Positions 1 through 10,979 of a stretch of DNA of 64,000 bases are shown one piece after another. Every line of letters begins with the position of its first letter. Position 1 is the first letter of the stretch. The stretch comes from Dactylis glomerata (Eukaryota; Streptophyta; Magnoliopsida; Poales; Poaceae), in assembly GCA_007115705.1 (NCBI GenBank), contig QXEO01000553.1:13996568-14060567 (forward strand). The letters run 5' to 3'. The notes below the pieces were generated by a model, which saw nothing but the letters and a program-made list of their open reading frames with translations, made no database searches and was not told the DNA's origin. A program made the position numbers and the translations under genes.

Positions 1-1814
1 AAGGAGCATGCTCAGCGAGAGCAAGCCGTGGCAGAGCGTCTTCACACGATGTCTACTGCTGCTGAAGGTAAGTACTTCGCCTTGTCTTCTATTTCGACTT
101 TTGTTGCACTACTGTACTTGTTGACACTTTTCTTTCCTTTTCTCTTCTATCTTCTTTTATTATGCAGGATTTACCGAGGGTATCTTCGTCGTCCCTACAA
201 CCGGACGATGATCCTCTGATGACTACGGTTAACCTACTCGAGGCAAACGGGATATCTATCCAGAAGACTTTTGAGTTAGTTAGCCGCGTTCTATCACGGT
301 TGTTCGTCGGGTTGTGGCCGAAGAAGAAGGCAGAAGTTCCGAAGGACAACTTGGGCAAGCTTGCCAAGGCTTTCGATACAACTGAAGACCCCACCCTCCA
401 GCTTAAGGGGCTTTCTCTGAAGCGTGGTGCTGAGGGTGCTATTGCACTTTCTTTTGCCCATGGTGCGGACTTCGACTGGGAGAAGGTGAACTCTTCCCAT
501 GGCCGCACCCGCAATGAGATGAAGGCTTTCTTCGAGAAGGCGAAGAAGTTGGCGCCTGCGCTAGTGGCAGTTATTTCTCCTTCAGCAGCCTCCGCGACAT
601 CTGCTGCGCCACCTCCAGCGGCGGAAGACCCTGCGCCTCCGTCGACTGTTGGCGAAGAATTTGTCATGCCTTCTTCTGCCATGGAGCAAAATGTTGAGGT
701 GGCGTAGACTCGGCTTTCTTGTAGTTTTCCATTTATCCTTTTGAATGTAAAAACGTTTAGTCGCGTGCAACCCGAGAATCTTAGTCAAAGGGTTTTGCAC
801 TTATGTAAATATATTTCCTTCTTATGAAGTCTTGTGCTGTCTTTCTGAAATGTTTCTTCTTTCTTTTCTTTTGATTTCCAGTCGATGCATATCAATGATC
901 CTTTGACTGGCGGACCTGCTCCTTCCTCTGCCCGCACGTTTGGTTCGACGATTTCGTCGCCTCCTAGTCGATGTAATCAGTGCGCAGAGTACTCTTCAAG
1001 GATTTCTGATCTTGAGGCTCGCCTGACTTTGGCCAAACGTCAAGCACAGATGGCTGTGAGCAAAGCTAGCAAAGCTTGTGGTTTGACAAAGCAAATGTCT
1101 GTTCTTGATGATAAGGTGTCAAGCTTGACTGCGAAGATTTTGCATCATGAAGAATGCAATTCCTTTGTCCTTGGAATTATCGAGTCAGCCTGCGAGATGT
1201 TGCGATGTAATGTTCTTTTGACTTGTCTTTTTCTCTTTTGCTTCACTGCCATTTGTATGATATCCCTTCTCGTCATAGGCACTTGCTTGGATTTCGCTGC
1301 TGAAGATCGTCGGGTCACCGAACGAAATGCAGCTCTGGAAAAAATGTCCGCGGGTGTTGAAACTTTGTGGTCCGATCCTCGATGTCAGAAAGCTATTGTA
1401 CTGCTTCAGGATCGCGCCCAACATATTGGCGAGTCAGTTGATGGCTGCAGAATAGCTCTCACGACTATGCACTCTGTTATGCTTCCTCGCAATCCTTTGC
1501 CTGCAACTTTCCCGCTCCTTCTTGATACTTTCAGATCCAGCCAGCGTATTCACAGATTGATAGAGCTGAACTTAGTGGCAGGTGCCAATTTTGCTCTTGG
1601 GTGGATACGCAAGTGGCACCCAAGACTCAATTACAGCTCGATGTCCCTGAGTATGGCTCCTGGTGGAGCTAGTCTTCGAGTACACGTAGAGAATACTTTG
1701 CAGCCTGCTCGGAGGCTTGTAGCTAGGCTGTTGCAAGCAGATGCTGCGTTTTTTCACGAGTATCACTATTTGGACCCCTTAGGCATAGATGACTCTGATA
1801 ACCCGCTGATGTAA
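1..1814 (+). CDS. Antisense ORF of a retrotransposon, intron-containing, partial at left edge
   Basis: I do not recognise a named domain. A long reading frame opens at 168 after a pyrimidine-rich tract ending in CAG; a preceding exon reads to 67 with a GTAAGT donor at 68. Two further introns restore one frame: donor GT at 699 (weak, GTGGCG) to acceptor ending 881 (183 nt, phase 0), and donor at 1207 to acceptor ending 1278 (72 nt, readable, no stop). The final exon stops at 1812-1814. The product is hydrophilic, with an Ala/Pro-rich linker near 570-650 and helical, coiled-coil-like stretches. The upstream exon in its best-looking frame is one nucleotide out of phase with the exon at 168, so either that join is wrong or there is an indel. 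It lies opposite to the gag-protease gene at 2108-5170. Known family context: some Tat-lineage gypsy elements carry antisense ORFs. Function unknown. Confidence 0.5.
68..167 (+). other. Putative intron 1 of the antisense ORF
   Basis: The donor GTAAGT and an acceptor ending in TATGCAG enclose a T-rich 100-nt segment. The exon frames on the two sides differ by one nucleotide in the most plausible reading, so the border or an indel is uncertain. Confidence 0.45.
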
Positions 1815-2107
1815 TACTTATGTACATATGGAACGCGAGAGTTTCTGATTTCGCGACTTTATGTCTGAAATTTGTTCTCAAAGCGCTGTTGTTTGACTTG
1901 TGCGCTTGCCGCATTTTTCCTTTAAAGACTCATAAACTCGAAAATGAGGAACGTTTTGTCTTTATTATACTTGTAATGTAAGATACATGGGGTGACCCAA
2001 GAGATCCGGCCTATGACCTGTGTTCTGGATCTAGAGGGCATTGCCCCTGGTATAGCTCGTGGCTTTTATAGCCTTATTCTTCTACTCTACTTTGTTGTTC
2101 TTGATAT
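1815..2107. other. Spacer between antisense ORF and gag-protease
   Basis: No coding signal or terminal structure is seen here. It lies between the convergent 3' ends of the antisense ORF and the gag-protease frame. No reverse transcriptase motif is visible in any frame. Confidence 0.4.
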
Positions 2108-5100
2108 TTATGTCGTCATGATGTTCTCTTCTTCTCCTGTATCTTTGCCTTCTCCTGATGCTCCTACTCGTGGTTTCTTCATCTCGGGCTCCGCAACGCA
2201 TCCTTTGAGTAACTTGACGCCTTCTGTAGTCGTGCTTTTTGCCTTCTCTGCATAGTTGGCTGTCATGCCAAAATTTTGCGCCATCTTGTAGAACTCCCTG
2301 TCGCATAGATCTGAAACTTCAAAACTTCCTTTTACTGTAATTATTCCTCTTGGTCCTAGCATTTTAAGTACCAAATATGTATAGTGAGGTACTGCCATGA
2401 ATCGCGAAAACGCGGGTCGTCCGAGGATCGCGTGATACTGTGATGGCCAGTCCATGACTTCGAAGTCCAGCTCTTCTCTTCTGTAGTTTTGTCGGTTGCC
2501 GAAGCAAACATTGAGTGCTATTCGACCCAGTGGGTAATTGGCACTTCCTGGTACGATTCCGTGGAAGGAACAATCTGTTGGCTTCAGGAACTCTAGTGAT
2601 ATATGCATTGCTCTGAGTGTTTTTGCGTATATCAGGTTAATTCCACTTCTTGCGTCCATGAATATTCTGTCGACATCATATGCGCCGATTTGAGCTTTGA
2701 GTACCAAAGGCGCGTTTCCTGGCCGAGGTACTGTTATAGGGTGATCTTCTCTGTTGAACTCGATTGGTTGTTCTGACCAGTGCAGATACTCCGTTGTGGC
2801 TGGAGGTGAGATGACTGCTAGGTTGACTTGTCGAGTGATACTCTTTTCTTCTTTGTTCGACTTGGGCACAGGTTATATCATTGTTGTGATATGTCCTTTT
2901 GATGGAATGTACCCTTCGTCGTCGTCGTGTCCCTGGTTTTGCTGGTCTTGTCCTTGAGGAGCTCCGTTGTTTCCTTGCTGATTTGTCAGAGGTTTGTTGC
3001 TTCCTTCAAATCCTTGTCGCCTTGCTTCTGTTTGCTTGTTTAGTGCTGCCTCTTGTAGTTTTAAGAATGTTGTGCAATCTTTCATTGTGTGCCTTGATAC
3101 CCGCTTCCCATCGACGAACGCTGAGTGTATATGACAAGGTCCGTTGAGCATGTCTTCTGGCGACGGGTTGTACTCTCTGGGTTCTCTCGTGGGAAACTTT
3201 TTATAGTCCTCTTTTCCGTAGCTTCGATATCCCGAGCTTCTGCGATCACTTCCTTGATAGTTGTTGTCTTTGTACCCTGCGGCGACTTGGCTATGGGAGC
3301 CGTAGTTGTCGTAATTGCGGGACCGTCTCCTTTGATTTCCGTATCTGTTTCTCCTATCATCTTCTGGGGATCGCGTACGCTTGTTGTTGCACGCGTCTTC
3401 TCCGTCCGCAAATCTATTTGCTACGTCCATGAGATCTGATACTGTTTTTGGCTTAATTCTTCCCATTTCTTCGACTAGGTCTCTTCGCCTTAATCCAATG
3501 ATGAACGCATCTATTGCTCTTTCGTCTGAAACTTCGACCGCTGAGTTTTTGATAAGACTCCATCTTTGAATGTATGCCCGCAGTGTTTCATCGCGTTGTG
3601 GCACACACGCTTTGACTTCCTCTATTGATGCTGGCCGCTTGTATGTCGACCTAAAGTTGCTTGTAAATTGTTTTGTAAGGTCTTCCCAGCTTCCAATAGT
3701 TTCTTTCTCTAGTTTGCTCAACCATGACCTTGCTGCGCCAGTGAGGTGTAACTGCGAACTTTGCATTGCTGTTTCTTTGGTTCCTCCCAGTATTTGCACC
3801 GCTTGTAGATAGTCTGAAAGCCATGATTGTGGTTCCTATGAACCGTCGTACTTTTGCTGATCATGAGGTAACTTGAACCCCTTTGGAACTGGAGTGGTGC
3901 GAACCCTGCGGGTAAAGCACGATGCCCCCATCTCTTTTTCGTCGTCTTCGTAGTCGCGTTTTTCATTTGGGGATCGGGATCTTCGGTTTCCTCCGTGTTG
4001 TTTTGGTGATGGCGATCGAGATCGTTGATTGCTGCTTCTGCGCCGAGGACTATTGTGACGGCGAGGCGATCTTGGCTTGTGCGTTTCCTTATGGTGGTGT
4101 GCTTCCTCTCCTTTTGCTGATAGCTTGTGGCCCACCATGTTTAGTCCGTTCAATGCTGCTCTGTGCATATGTTCTCTAGGATCCCCCGGGCTTGGTCGAG
4201 TTGTGAGCAGATATGCTTGAGCTGCCACTAATGCTGCTTCCAGAGTTTTTGGTACGATGTTTCCTTGTTCGTCGACCGATAAAAAGGATGAGTCAAGGTT
4301 TTTGGAAATGCTTTGCCTGTCGGAGTACTCGAGGTTATCGTACCTTGAACCATGTCGACGATTTTTCCTTGCGTTACTATATGATGCGTCGCTTCGCGCT
4401 TTTTGAGCGGCGTTGCTAGCTGCAATGGCTGAGTCTTTTCTTCTCTGTATCTCTATTTTCTCCTTTGCTAGTTGTTTTGCTTGCTGTCGTAGGGCATAAT
4501 GGTACCCGAAAAGCATGTCTTTGCTGGAGTTTGTTGGTATTGGCGTGCCGTGCTCTACGGCTTCTCTTATTATTCTCCATTCGTCGACTGACAGTCGAAT
4601 TTTTTCCCTTGCTGTTAGGGATTCTGCTGTTTGCCCTTCTGCTAGATGATTTGCTCCTCTGTCAATATTTTCTGGGTTTATCACTGGATTGTTGTTTTCG
4701 TCGAACTCTTCTGAGTTGTCTCCTACAATGGCGAATACTTGGCATTGTTTGCCTATGCTAATATTGAAGCTTGAGAAGATTGAGTTCTCATCTTCAGAAA
4801 GCTCTAGTCCTGTCTTCCATGTGTCTATTGACTTGTGTGATATATTATCGAGGCCGATCGTGAGATCTTCGAGTTGGACCCCAACGTTGAAATTTTCCAT
4901 TGTTTCGTCGACTCCTGCGATTGTTTCTTTTTGTACTTCTCCTAAGCTGACCGGCGAGTTTACTTTGCTGGAAGAGCCTTCGGAATACTCCCTCATTGCT
5001 ACTGTTTCGGGCTCACTTGCCGACGGATCTTGTTTCGTCAGATCCGAAAGGCGAGATGAACCCGATGGCCCAATTAGGATGCTCAAACTTCCGATTGTTA

Positions 5101-5170
5101 ACTCCATCTCTTGATTTCCATGGACTTCTGCGCTGCTGTTGGCTAAAAGTGAAAAAGCCCTCGAATTCAT
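2108..5170 (-). pseudogene. gag-PR: Gypsy-type gag-protease polyprotein with two in-frame stops
   Basis: One minus-strand frame runs from ATG at 5170 to TAA at 2108-2110, interrupted by TAG at 3836-3838 and TAA at 2873-2875. The N-terminal part (to about 3840) is low-complexity and Arg/Ser-rich towards its end. The middle (about 3830-3430) has the retrotransposon gag fold signature, with LHLTGAARSWLSKL followed by a WEDLTKQF motif. The part after 2873 looks like a retropepsin-type domain: the usual D(S/T)G triad reads DARSG, followed by the hydrophobic flap region and an ILGRPAF motif. No zinc knuckle is obvious. Both stops fall between otherwise collinear segments, so this is a decayed copy rather than separate genes. 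No reverse transcriptase or integrase follows within the window, and the next ORF lies on the opposite strand. Confidence 0.75.
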
Positions 5171-5187
5171 GATTCCAACGCCCAAGA

Positions 5188-5207
5188 TCCCCACGGTCGG
5201 CGCCAAT
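5188..5207 (-). other. Primer binding site region
   Basis: Immediately inside the LTR the minus strand reads ATTGGCGCCGACCGTGGGGA. A start of TGGCGCC two bases after the LTR resembles sites used by several grass gypsy elements. The tRNA was not verified; tRNA-Asp is a possibility. Confidence 0.5.
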
Positions 5208-5544
5208 TGACGAGGGTTAACTCGACAAATGTCCTAGATGAAGGACTTAGGATCGGGGAGACAGGGCGTCGGATGAACTCGAAGGTAAAGTTAATCGAAA
5301 TAAGTGTCTATCAAAAGTAAACTTGGGTATTCAACCTGGCTTGCTTTCAATCTGCCCTACAACGTCCCCTCTTGGCCCCTATATATAGGTGGCCAGGTCT
5401 CGAGGATCGGGTAGGGTCCGATACAGATTACAATATCGACATATGGTAAAAACTCGTATTCGACTATCATTAAAATTGGGCCTAGCTACACGGGCCTTAG
5501 GGGTACTCAACTAACGGGCTCTATTAACCATACCCTTGTCAACA
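5208..5544 (-). mobile_element. 5' LTR of the gag-protease element
   Basis: This 337-bp unit begins on the minus strand with TGTTGACAAGGG and ends with CCCTCGTCA, a TG...CA pair with extended inverted ends. The primer binding site follows directly. A TATA-like TATATATAG lies near 5383-5391. The matching 3' LTR is outside the window, so the target duplication (flank GCAGT at 5545-5549) cannot be confirmed. Confidence 0.7.
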
Positions 5545-5664
5545 GCAGTCTAGAACAAACTTTCAAGGCCATTTCTGTAGTGCCACAATATTGGAATTTC
5601 ATACCTAAACTAGGATGCAATAATCAAATATGTATGCCAACACTGGGGTGGTGGTGATCTACTA

Positions 5665-6955
5665 TCAAATAAAATGACGTCACACGAATGTCTCACATTT
5701 TTTCGATTTTTTTTGAATTAGTTACGCCCGATTTGAGACCCACATGAAATGACAACGCCCGAAAACTCCCGCTTGCGCCTAGGCGGTGCGGATTCTCGTT
5801 TTTTCCCCACTGGTTTAGTGAAGAAATGACATGTTGCGGATCCAAAAATGATTTTTGCAAAAAATCAGGAGGTTTACTTTTTAGCGCTAAAGTGCAAAAC
5901 CACCCCGGTTCCGGCGAAATCGGCAGGAACTTGCACAAAATTCAAAAAATACCTCCGAAGGCTGCCGCAACAAAACGAGAGCTGATATGCGTATCCCAAG
6001 TGGTCTACTATTTATGTGAGGTTTTTTTCCCAGCTTTCGATTTCGCGTTTCGGTAGCTGCTTCACAAAAAAACCCGATTTCGGTACTCCAAAAATGGAAA
6101 AAGCACTTTTCGTGGTACGAAACAAAAATCGGCCTCCATGGCGTTCCTCGCCATCCCAAGGGCCACGAGCGTGTCCGATATGGCATTGTTCTGACAAACT
6201 ATGCCATGCTCATGGCCGAATCTCTAGCTCATTTAACCTAAAAGTCATGCAACCTCGAACATGATAGGTCATTTCTATGAAGGGACTTTCTGGTAAACAT
6301 TTTTTCTCAAGGTTTGATTTTTTTCCCGCATATAGGTCACATAAAATGATGTCACATGAAGGTCTCACATTTTTTCAATTTTTTTGAATTAGTTACGCCT
6401 GATTTGAGACCCACATGAAATGACAACGCCCGAAAACTCCCGCTCGCGCCCAGGCGGTGCGGATTCCCGTTTTTTCCCCACCTGTTTAGTGAAGAAATGA
6501 CATGTTTCGGATCCAAACATAATTTTTTCAAAAAATCAGGATGCTTACTTTTTAGCGCTGAAGTGCAAAACCACCCCGGTTCCAGCGAAATCGGCAGAAC
6601 TTGCACAAAATTCAAAAAATACCTCTGAAGGCTACCGCAAAAAAACGAGAGCTGATATGCGTATCCCAGGTGGTCTATTATTTATGTGGGGTGTTTTTCC
6701 CAGCTTTCAATTTCGCGTTTTGGTAGCTGCTTCATAAAAAACCCGATTTCGGTACTCCAAAAATGGAAAAAGCAATTTTTGTGGTACGAAACGAAAATCA
6801 GCCTCCGTGGCGTTCCTCGCCATCCCAAGGGCCATGCGCATGTCTGATATGGCCTCGTTCTGACAAACTATGCCATGCTCATGGCCGAATCTAGCTCATT
6901 TAACCTAAAAGTCATGTAACCTCGAACGTGATAGGTCATTTCTGTGAACGTGATA
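5665..6955. repeat. Two direct repeats of about 620 bp, period about 673 bp
   Basis: Copy 1 runs about 5665-6288 and copy 2 about 6338-6955. Both begin with a TCA-rich lead-in, share the stretch about a GGCGGTGCGGATT core, and end at AACCTCGAACRTGATAGGTCATTTCT. They differ by scattered substitutions and small indels. They are non-coding, since all frames are broken. Confidence 0.8.
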
Positions 6956-6966
6956 GGTCATTTCTG

Positions 6967-7895
6967 TTAGGCTATAGGAGCACATAACAACACCGTGGAG
7001 TCCAAGAGCCCCCCCAGTAGACCTGTCGTGGGAGTTCCCTGCCCTACGCCCAACATTTTCGAGAGTGTTATCGCATGTGTCTGAAGAGAGTGACACCTCG
7101 GAGATAGATGTTGCCTCTCTAAGCACCCTAACACACGTAGCTACATATATTAGAGGGAAAGTGATAGCTTTGGGGGGGGGGATTCCTACTCCTCTCAGGC
7201 TCTGCGTACATCGAAACTCTAGCCATGTGGGCCTGCACGGTCTACCCCTTTGACTTCCCTCCAACGACGGTTGACCGGTGGACCATTTTACGTTATTTTG
7301 TTTGGTTAGGCTATAGCAGCACGGAACAACACCGTGGAGTCCAAGAGCCCCCCTAGTAGACCCGTCGTGGGAGTTTCTCGCCCTATGCCCGAGATTTTTG
7401 AGAGTGTTATCGCATGTGTCTGAAGAGGGTGACACCTCGGAGATAGATGTTGCCTCTCTAAGCACCCTAACACACGTAGCTACATATAGTAGGGGAAAGT
7501 GATAGCTTGGGGGATTCCTACTCCTCTCAGGCTCTGCGTACATCGAAACTCTAGCCATGTGGGCCCGCGTGGTCTACCCCTTTGACTTCCCTCCAACAAT
7601 GGTTGACCGGTGGACCTTTTTTAATTTATTTTGTTTGGTTAGGCTATAGGAGCACGGAACAACACCGTGGAGTCCAAGAGCCCCCCAGTAGACTTGTCGT
7701 GGGAGTTTCCCGCCCTATGCCCGACATTTTCGAGAGTGTTATCGCATGTGTCTAGAGAGGGTGACACCTCGGAGATAGATGTTGCCTCTCCAAGCACCCT
7801 AACACACGTAGCTACATATATTAGGGGGAATTGATAACTTTGGGGGCTTTCAACATGGAACAACACCGTGGAGTCCAAAAGCATCATAGACCCGT
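6967..7895. repeat. Tandem repeat of about 335 bp, three copies plus a partial fourth
   Basis: Units start near 6967, 7306 and 7639 with TTAGGCTATAG, share GTGGAGTCCAAGAGCCCC and GATAGATGTTGCCTCTC, and end with a T-rich stretch. A short fourth piece (about 7850-7890) repeats the GGAACAACACCGTGGAGTCC segment. Open frames across it are by-products of the repeat. Confidence 0.8.
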
Positions 7896-8041
7896 GGTGC
7901 GAACTTCCTATCGTGTCATTTCATGCGATCCCATACATCATTTTCCGAAATCTTGAAACATCAAAATATCTATATTTTGTTAGTTTATGATATATTTTAG
8001 TGGTGCATAAATTATCATGAAACCAAATGCGGGATTTTTTT

Positions 8042-8368
8042 TTTGGAAAAATCTAAGCCGACGGCAATGCCGTCGGCATAGGTTGGACCGACGGTCCTCC
8101 GTGACGGCCGTTAGGCATGCAGTTTATGGGCCCACCTTGGGCCGATGGCTTTGATATGCCGATGGCTTTGCTGTCGGCGTACCTTCATAGGCCGACGGCT
8201 TTGCTATGCCGACGGCTTTGCCGTCGACGTAGATAAGTAGGCCGACGGCTTTTCTACGCCGACGGTCTTTTTCGTAGAATTCCTATTCAACAAGCTACGC
8301 CGACGGCCCCTATAAAAAGCCGTCGGCATAGCTCTGGGCCGTCGGCTTAGTGTCTTGTTCCCGTAGTG
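8042..8368. repeat. CACTA subterminal motif array
   Basis: Many copies of a 9-bp GCCGACGGC motif and its reverse complement lie within 330 bp of the terminus, most followed by TTT. Known role in CACTA elements: binding sites for the DNA-binding transposase subunit. That role is inferred here from position and repetition. Confidence 0.65.
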
Positions 8369-8563
8369 ATCACTAATGATTTATGGTATACACTGGAATG
8401 TATGTATATATGTGTATACATACGTATGTGTGGTGACTGTCTACGGATTGAAGGAGCTAGACATTGATGTAGTACCCGACTTGTGGAATTACAGTGTCAT
8501 GGTCATGGTTGACGGGGTACCTTAACTAAATATTACACCAATGCGTGGAGAAAACTTAATCTA
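8369..8563. repeat. Copy 1 (left part) of a local duplication
   Basis: Ordered anchors match 19522-19822: ATCACTRATGATTTATGG, ACTGGAATGTA, ACTGTCTACGGAT and ATTACACCAMTGCGTGGWGAAA. Substitutions and indels separate them. The segment is bounded by the CACTA end on the left and the mariner-type element on the right. Confidence 0.55.
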
Positions 8564-8895
8564 CTCCCTCCGTCCCGAAATAAGCTGCGCGACGGTGTTT
8601 TTGCAAAAACACCCCCGTAGTTTTTCACCTGAAGAAAATAGCCCTCCCGCACTCCTTCCCTTTCCTCCCGTCGCCGCCCACCTCCTCGCCACCGCCTCGA
8701 TTCGACCCGCCACCGTCGCCGGCCGGTCCCGGCGGTTTCCTGGCGCCACACAGTGACCGCTCCGGAACCGCCCCATCCTCCTCTATCGATCCCATGGCGT
8801 GGAGGTGTAGAACCGCAACCCCACCACAAACCCTAGCCCTGGCGAAGGCAAGGTTCGATTTTTGGGATTAATGGTGGCATCAGCGTCCTCGATCT

Positions 8896-9162
8896 ATGAA
8901 TATGGGGCCCTGGGGATCCATGGCGGCGTCGGTGTTCCCGGACTCCGGCAAGCGTCGATCTTTGGCATCCATGGTCGTCGTGAGGCCCTCAAGGATGCCG
9001 GCGTCCTCATGCTCTAGAGCTCGCTACTACCGCCGGCCTCCTGCGCCTTGCTCTCCTGCACGAATTCCTCTCGCTTTACGCGCCGGCCGCCAAGGAATCC
9101 TCCCTGCCGCAGCAGCTCCCGGGCTCCAACTCCAAGCCGCCGCCAACTCCACCCGCTCAAGG
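8896..9162 (+). pseudogene. Captured first-exon-like sequence
   Basis: A GC-rich segment follows an AAACCCTAGCCCTGGCG leader typical of plant 5' ends. It opens at ATG 8896 and reaches a plausible donor AAG|GTAAACA near 9163. The peptide is Ala/Arg/Pro-rich and I recognise no domain. Downstream sequence (9163-9960) is AT-richer and intron-like, with no matching second exon found. It may be a captured 5' exon with its promoter. Confidence 0.3.
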
Positions 9163-9968
9163 TAAACACGCGCGGCTCCCTGCTCTTGCTGCGCAATTGG
9201 TTCATGTGTGTGGGGCGGATCTTTCTTGAATTTGCCAAATTCGGCGAATTCTCTGTGGCTTGGGAAGGATGGGGATTAATTGAACACTTGCAATGCTTCT
9301 GTTTGTTCCTCTTCAGAACTGGTTAAACAGGACGTAACACAAGCTAACAGACAAATAAAGAAGTGATGTGTAGATACTAGCCAGTGAGGGCTGTTTTGTT
9401 TTTAGTTCATTTAGTTCCATGACCTGATTTTACTGTAAAGCTTCGCTTTTGTTAAGGAAACATTAAACCTGGTTGGGGAATGCTTGTGCCAAAATTTGAT
9501 TATCTAGCCAGTGGTTTCAGATAGTTTTCTATGTCATTGTTTAATCTTGTATGGTATGTTTAGGTATAAAGAGCAGTGCCTAAGGGTAAAGAAATCTAGC
9601 AGCCAATTGTGTGAATAACAAATTCCAAAGTGGATTACAGTACTCAGACAGATGTCATAAAATCTGAATTTTCTTGTGCTAAAATTTTCTTGGCAAGTAT
9701 TTGTAGAGGATTAATAGCAGAACCACTTGTTCTTTTCGGATAATTACAAGGTTAAAAAGAGGCAAATTGAGCATCAGATTTGGTCTTTGGTGTGTCTGTC
9801 TTCTTCTTCTCTGTACTAAGCCTGTAATAAAAAGAAATTGAGCATCAGATTTGGTCTTTGGTGCGTCTGTCTTCTTCTTCTTCTCTGTCTTCTTCTTCTT
9901 CTGAACTTTTCCGTCTTTCCTCTCGATTACCTCCAAGGCAAAATATGCACCCCATTTTTGATGATCTG
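9163..9968. other. AT-rich interior of the mariner-type element
   Basis: I see no gene here. A short direct repeat of about 60 bp (GAGCATCAGATTTGGTCTTTGGTG, two copies near 9770 and 9840) is followed by CTTCTT runs. The stretch could be intron of the plus-strand captured gene. Confidence 0.35.
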
Positions 9969-10859
9969 TTAGGTTAACTGATGTTTTTTTATTACTTCTT
10001 CATGATCCATAGCACCATCTCCTTCCTCATGATCCATAACACCATCTCCTTCCTCATGATCCATAACACCATCTCCTTCCTCATGATCCATAGCACCATC
10101 TCCTTCTAAAGGAAGCACATTCAAATCAATAGCATCTCGTTGTCCTTGAGCATCTCGTTGTCCTCGAGCATCTTGTTCTTGTCCTTGAGCATCTCGTTGT
10201 CCTCGAGCATCTTGTTCTTGTCCTTGAGCATCTCGTTGTCCTCGAGCATCTTGTTCTTGGCCTTGAGCATCTCGTTCTTCTTGAGGAAGCACATTCAAAT
10301 CTATAGCACCTCGTTCTTCTTGAGGAAGCACATTCAAATCTATAGCACCTCGTTGTCCTCGAGCATCTTGTTCTTGTCCTTGAGCATCTCGTTGTCCTCG
10401 AGGGAATTCAACCTTGTAGGTGTTAGCTAGGTCAACACACATTCCTATAAAAGAGCGAGATTTGAACGAACTTGCTTAAGAACAAGAATACAATAGTTGA
10501 ATCCATGAGGAAAAATAAAATCATGAACTAGCTTACCATGTACCAATGGTGCAGAGAAACATGTTCTCCTTTTGGCGCATCATGTTATATTTGCACATGT
10601 GAAGTGCTTTATGAGGTGCTTTCTTTCTCTTGGTAACCAGCTTACACACGTTTTTGCCAACAACTTGCTCCTTCATGTCGCTGTATAAAGAGGAGGTTAA
10701 ATTTACATGACATGAGCACCACCATCTCTTAGAAATCAAAACTAGAATAGGAATTGAAACTTACGCAAAGGAAACAATGGTAATATCATCAATTTTGGGC
10801 CTTTTCTTGTTCTCTTGAACTTCCATCGTTCTCTTTCTCCGAGAACTTGAGGTCGACAT
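9969..10859 (-). CDS. Unrecognised three-exon gene with DLNVLP repeats
   Basis: Exons on the minus strand are 10859-10765, 10680-10544 and 10444-9969, joined by GT-AG introns (donors GTAAGTTT and GTACATGG; acceptors TATACAG and TTTATAG). The spliced frame is open for 235 codons. The N-terminal third is strongly basic, with RRKR, KKRPK and KRKK clusters that could act as nuclear localisation signals. The second half is three repeat sets: a 13-residue unit DAQGQEQDARGQR, three copies of IDLNVLP, and four copies of a DHEEGDG acidic unit. DLNxxP matches the plant EAR repressor motif. It sits wholly inside the mariner-type element, so it is either captured host sequence or an element gene. The second donor is a choice: the next GT, 7 nt downstream, leads to an early stop. 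No homologue is recognised. Confidence 0.5.
9990..10410 (-). repeat. In-frame coding repeats in the third exon
   Basis: Three nested repeat families lie back to back: 27-bp units (9999-10107) encoding an acidic DHEEGDG repeat, 39-bp units encoding DAQGQEQDARGQR, and a 42-bp unit that includes IDLNVLP. All are multiples of three and keep the frame. Confidence 0.75.
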
Positions 10860-10979
10860 GATTCCTAACATAAAATTAAAATGATTAGCTTATTTAGAGT
10901 ACAAGACCCTTTTGATGTTGTACATCACAAGAACCGAGAATCAGATTCAGCACCTAGGGCGTTGGCGAGGGAGCTGCAG

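Larger units (their letters stand above)
5545..8368. mobile_element. CACTA-type DNA transposon, right part
   Basis: The right end reads ...CCCGTAGTG at 8368, so the minus strand starts CACTACGGGAACAAGACAC, a CACTA-superfamily terminus. About 330 bp of subterminal sequence (8042-8368) is packed with GCCGACGGC/GCCGTCGGC motifs in both orientations, typical of CACTA subterminal arrays. The interior consists of two sets of long direct repeats. No transposase frame is seen. The left terminus is absent; the LTR element at 1-5544 probably interrupts or truncates it. The base triplet after the end is ATC. Confidence 0.65.

Noticed and set aside
10097..10430. Plus-strand Ser/Leu-rich ORF opposite the three-exon gene
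   Set aside because: Antisense of the coding repeats; low-complexity and without splice context.
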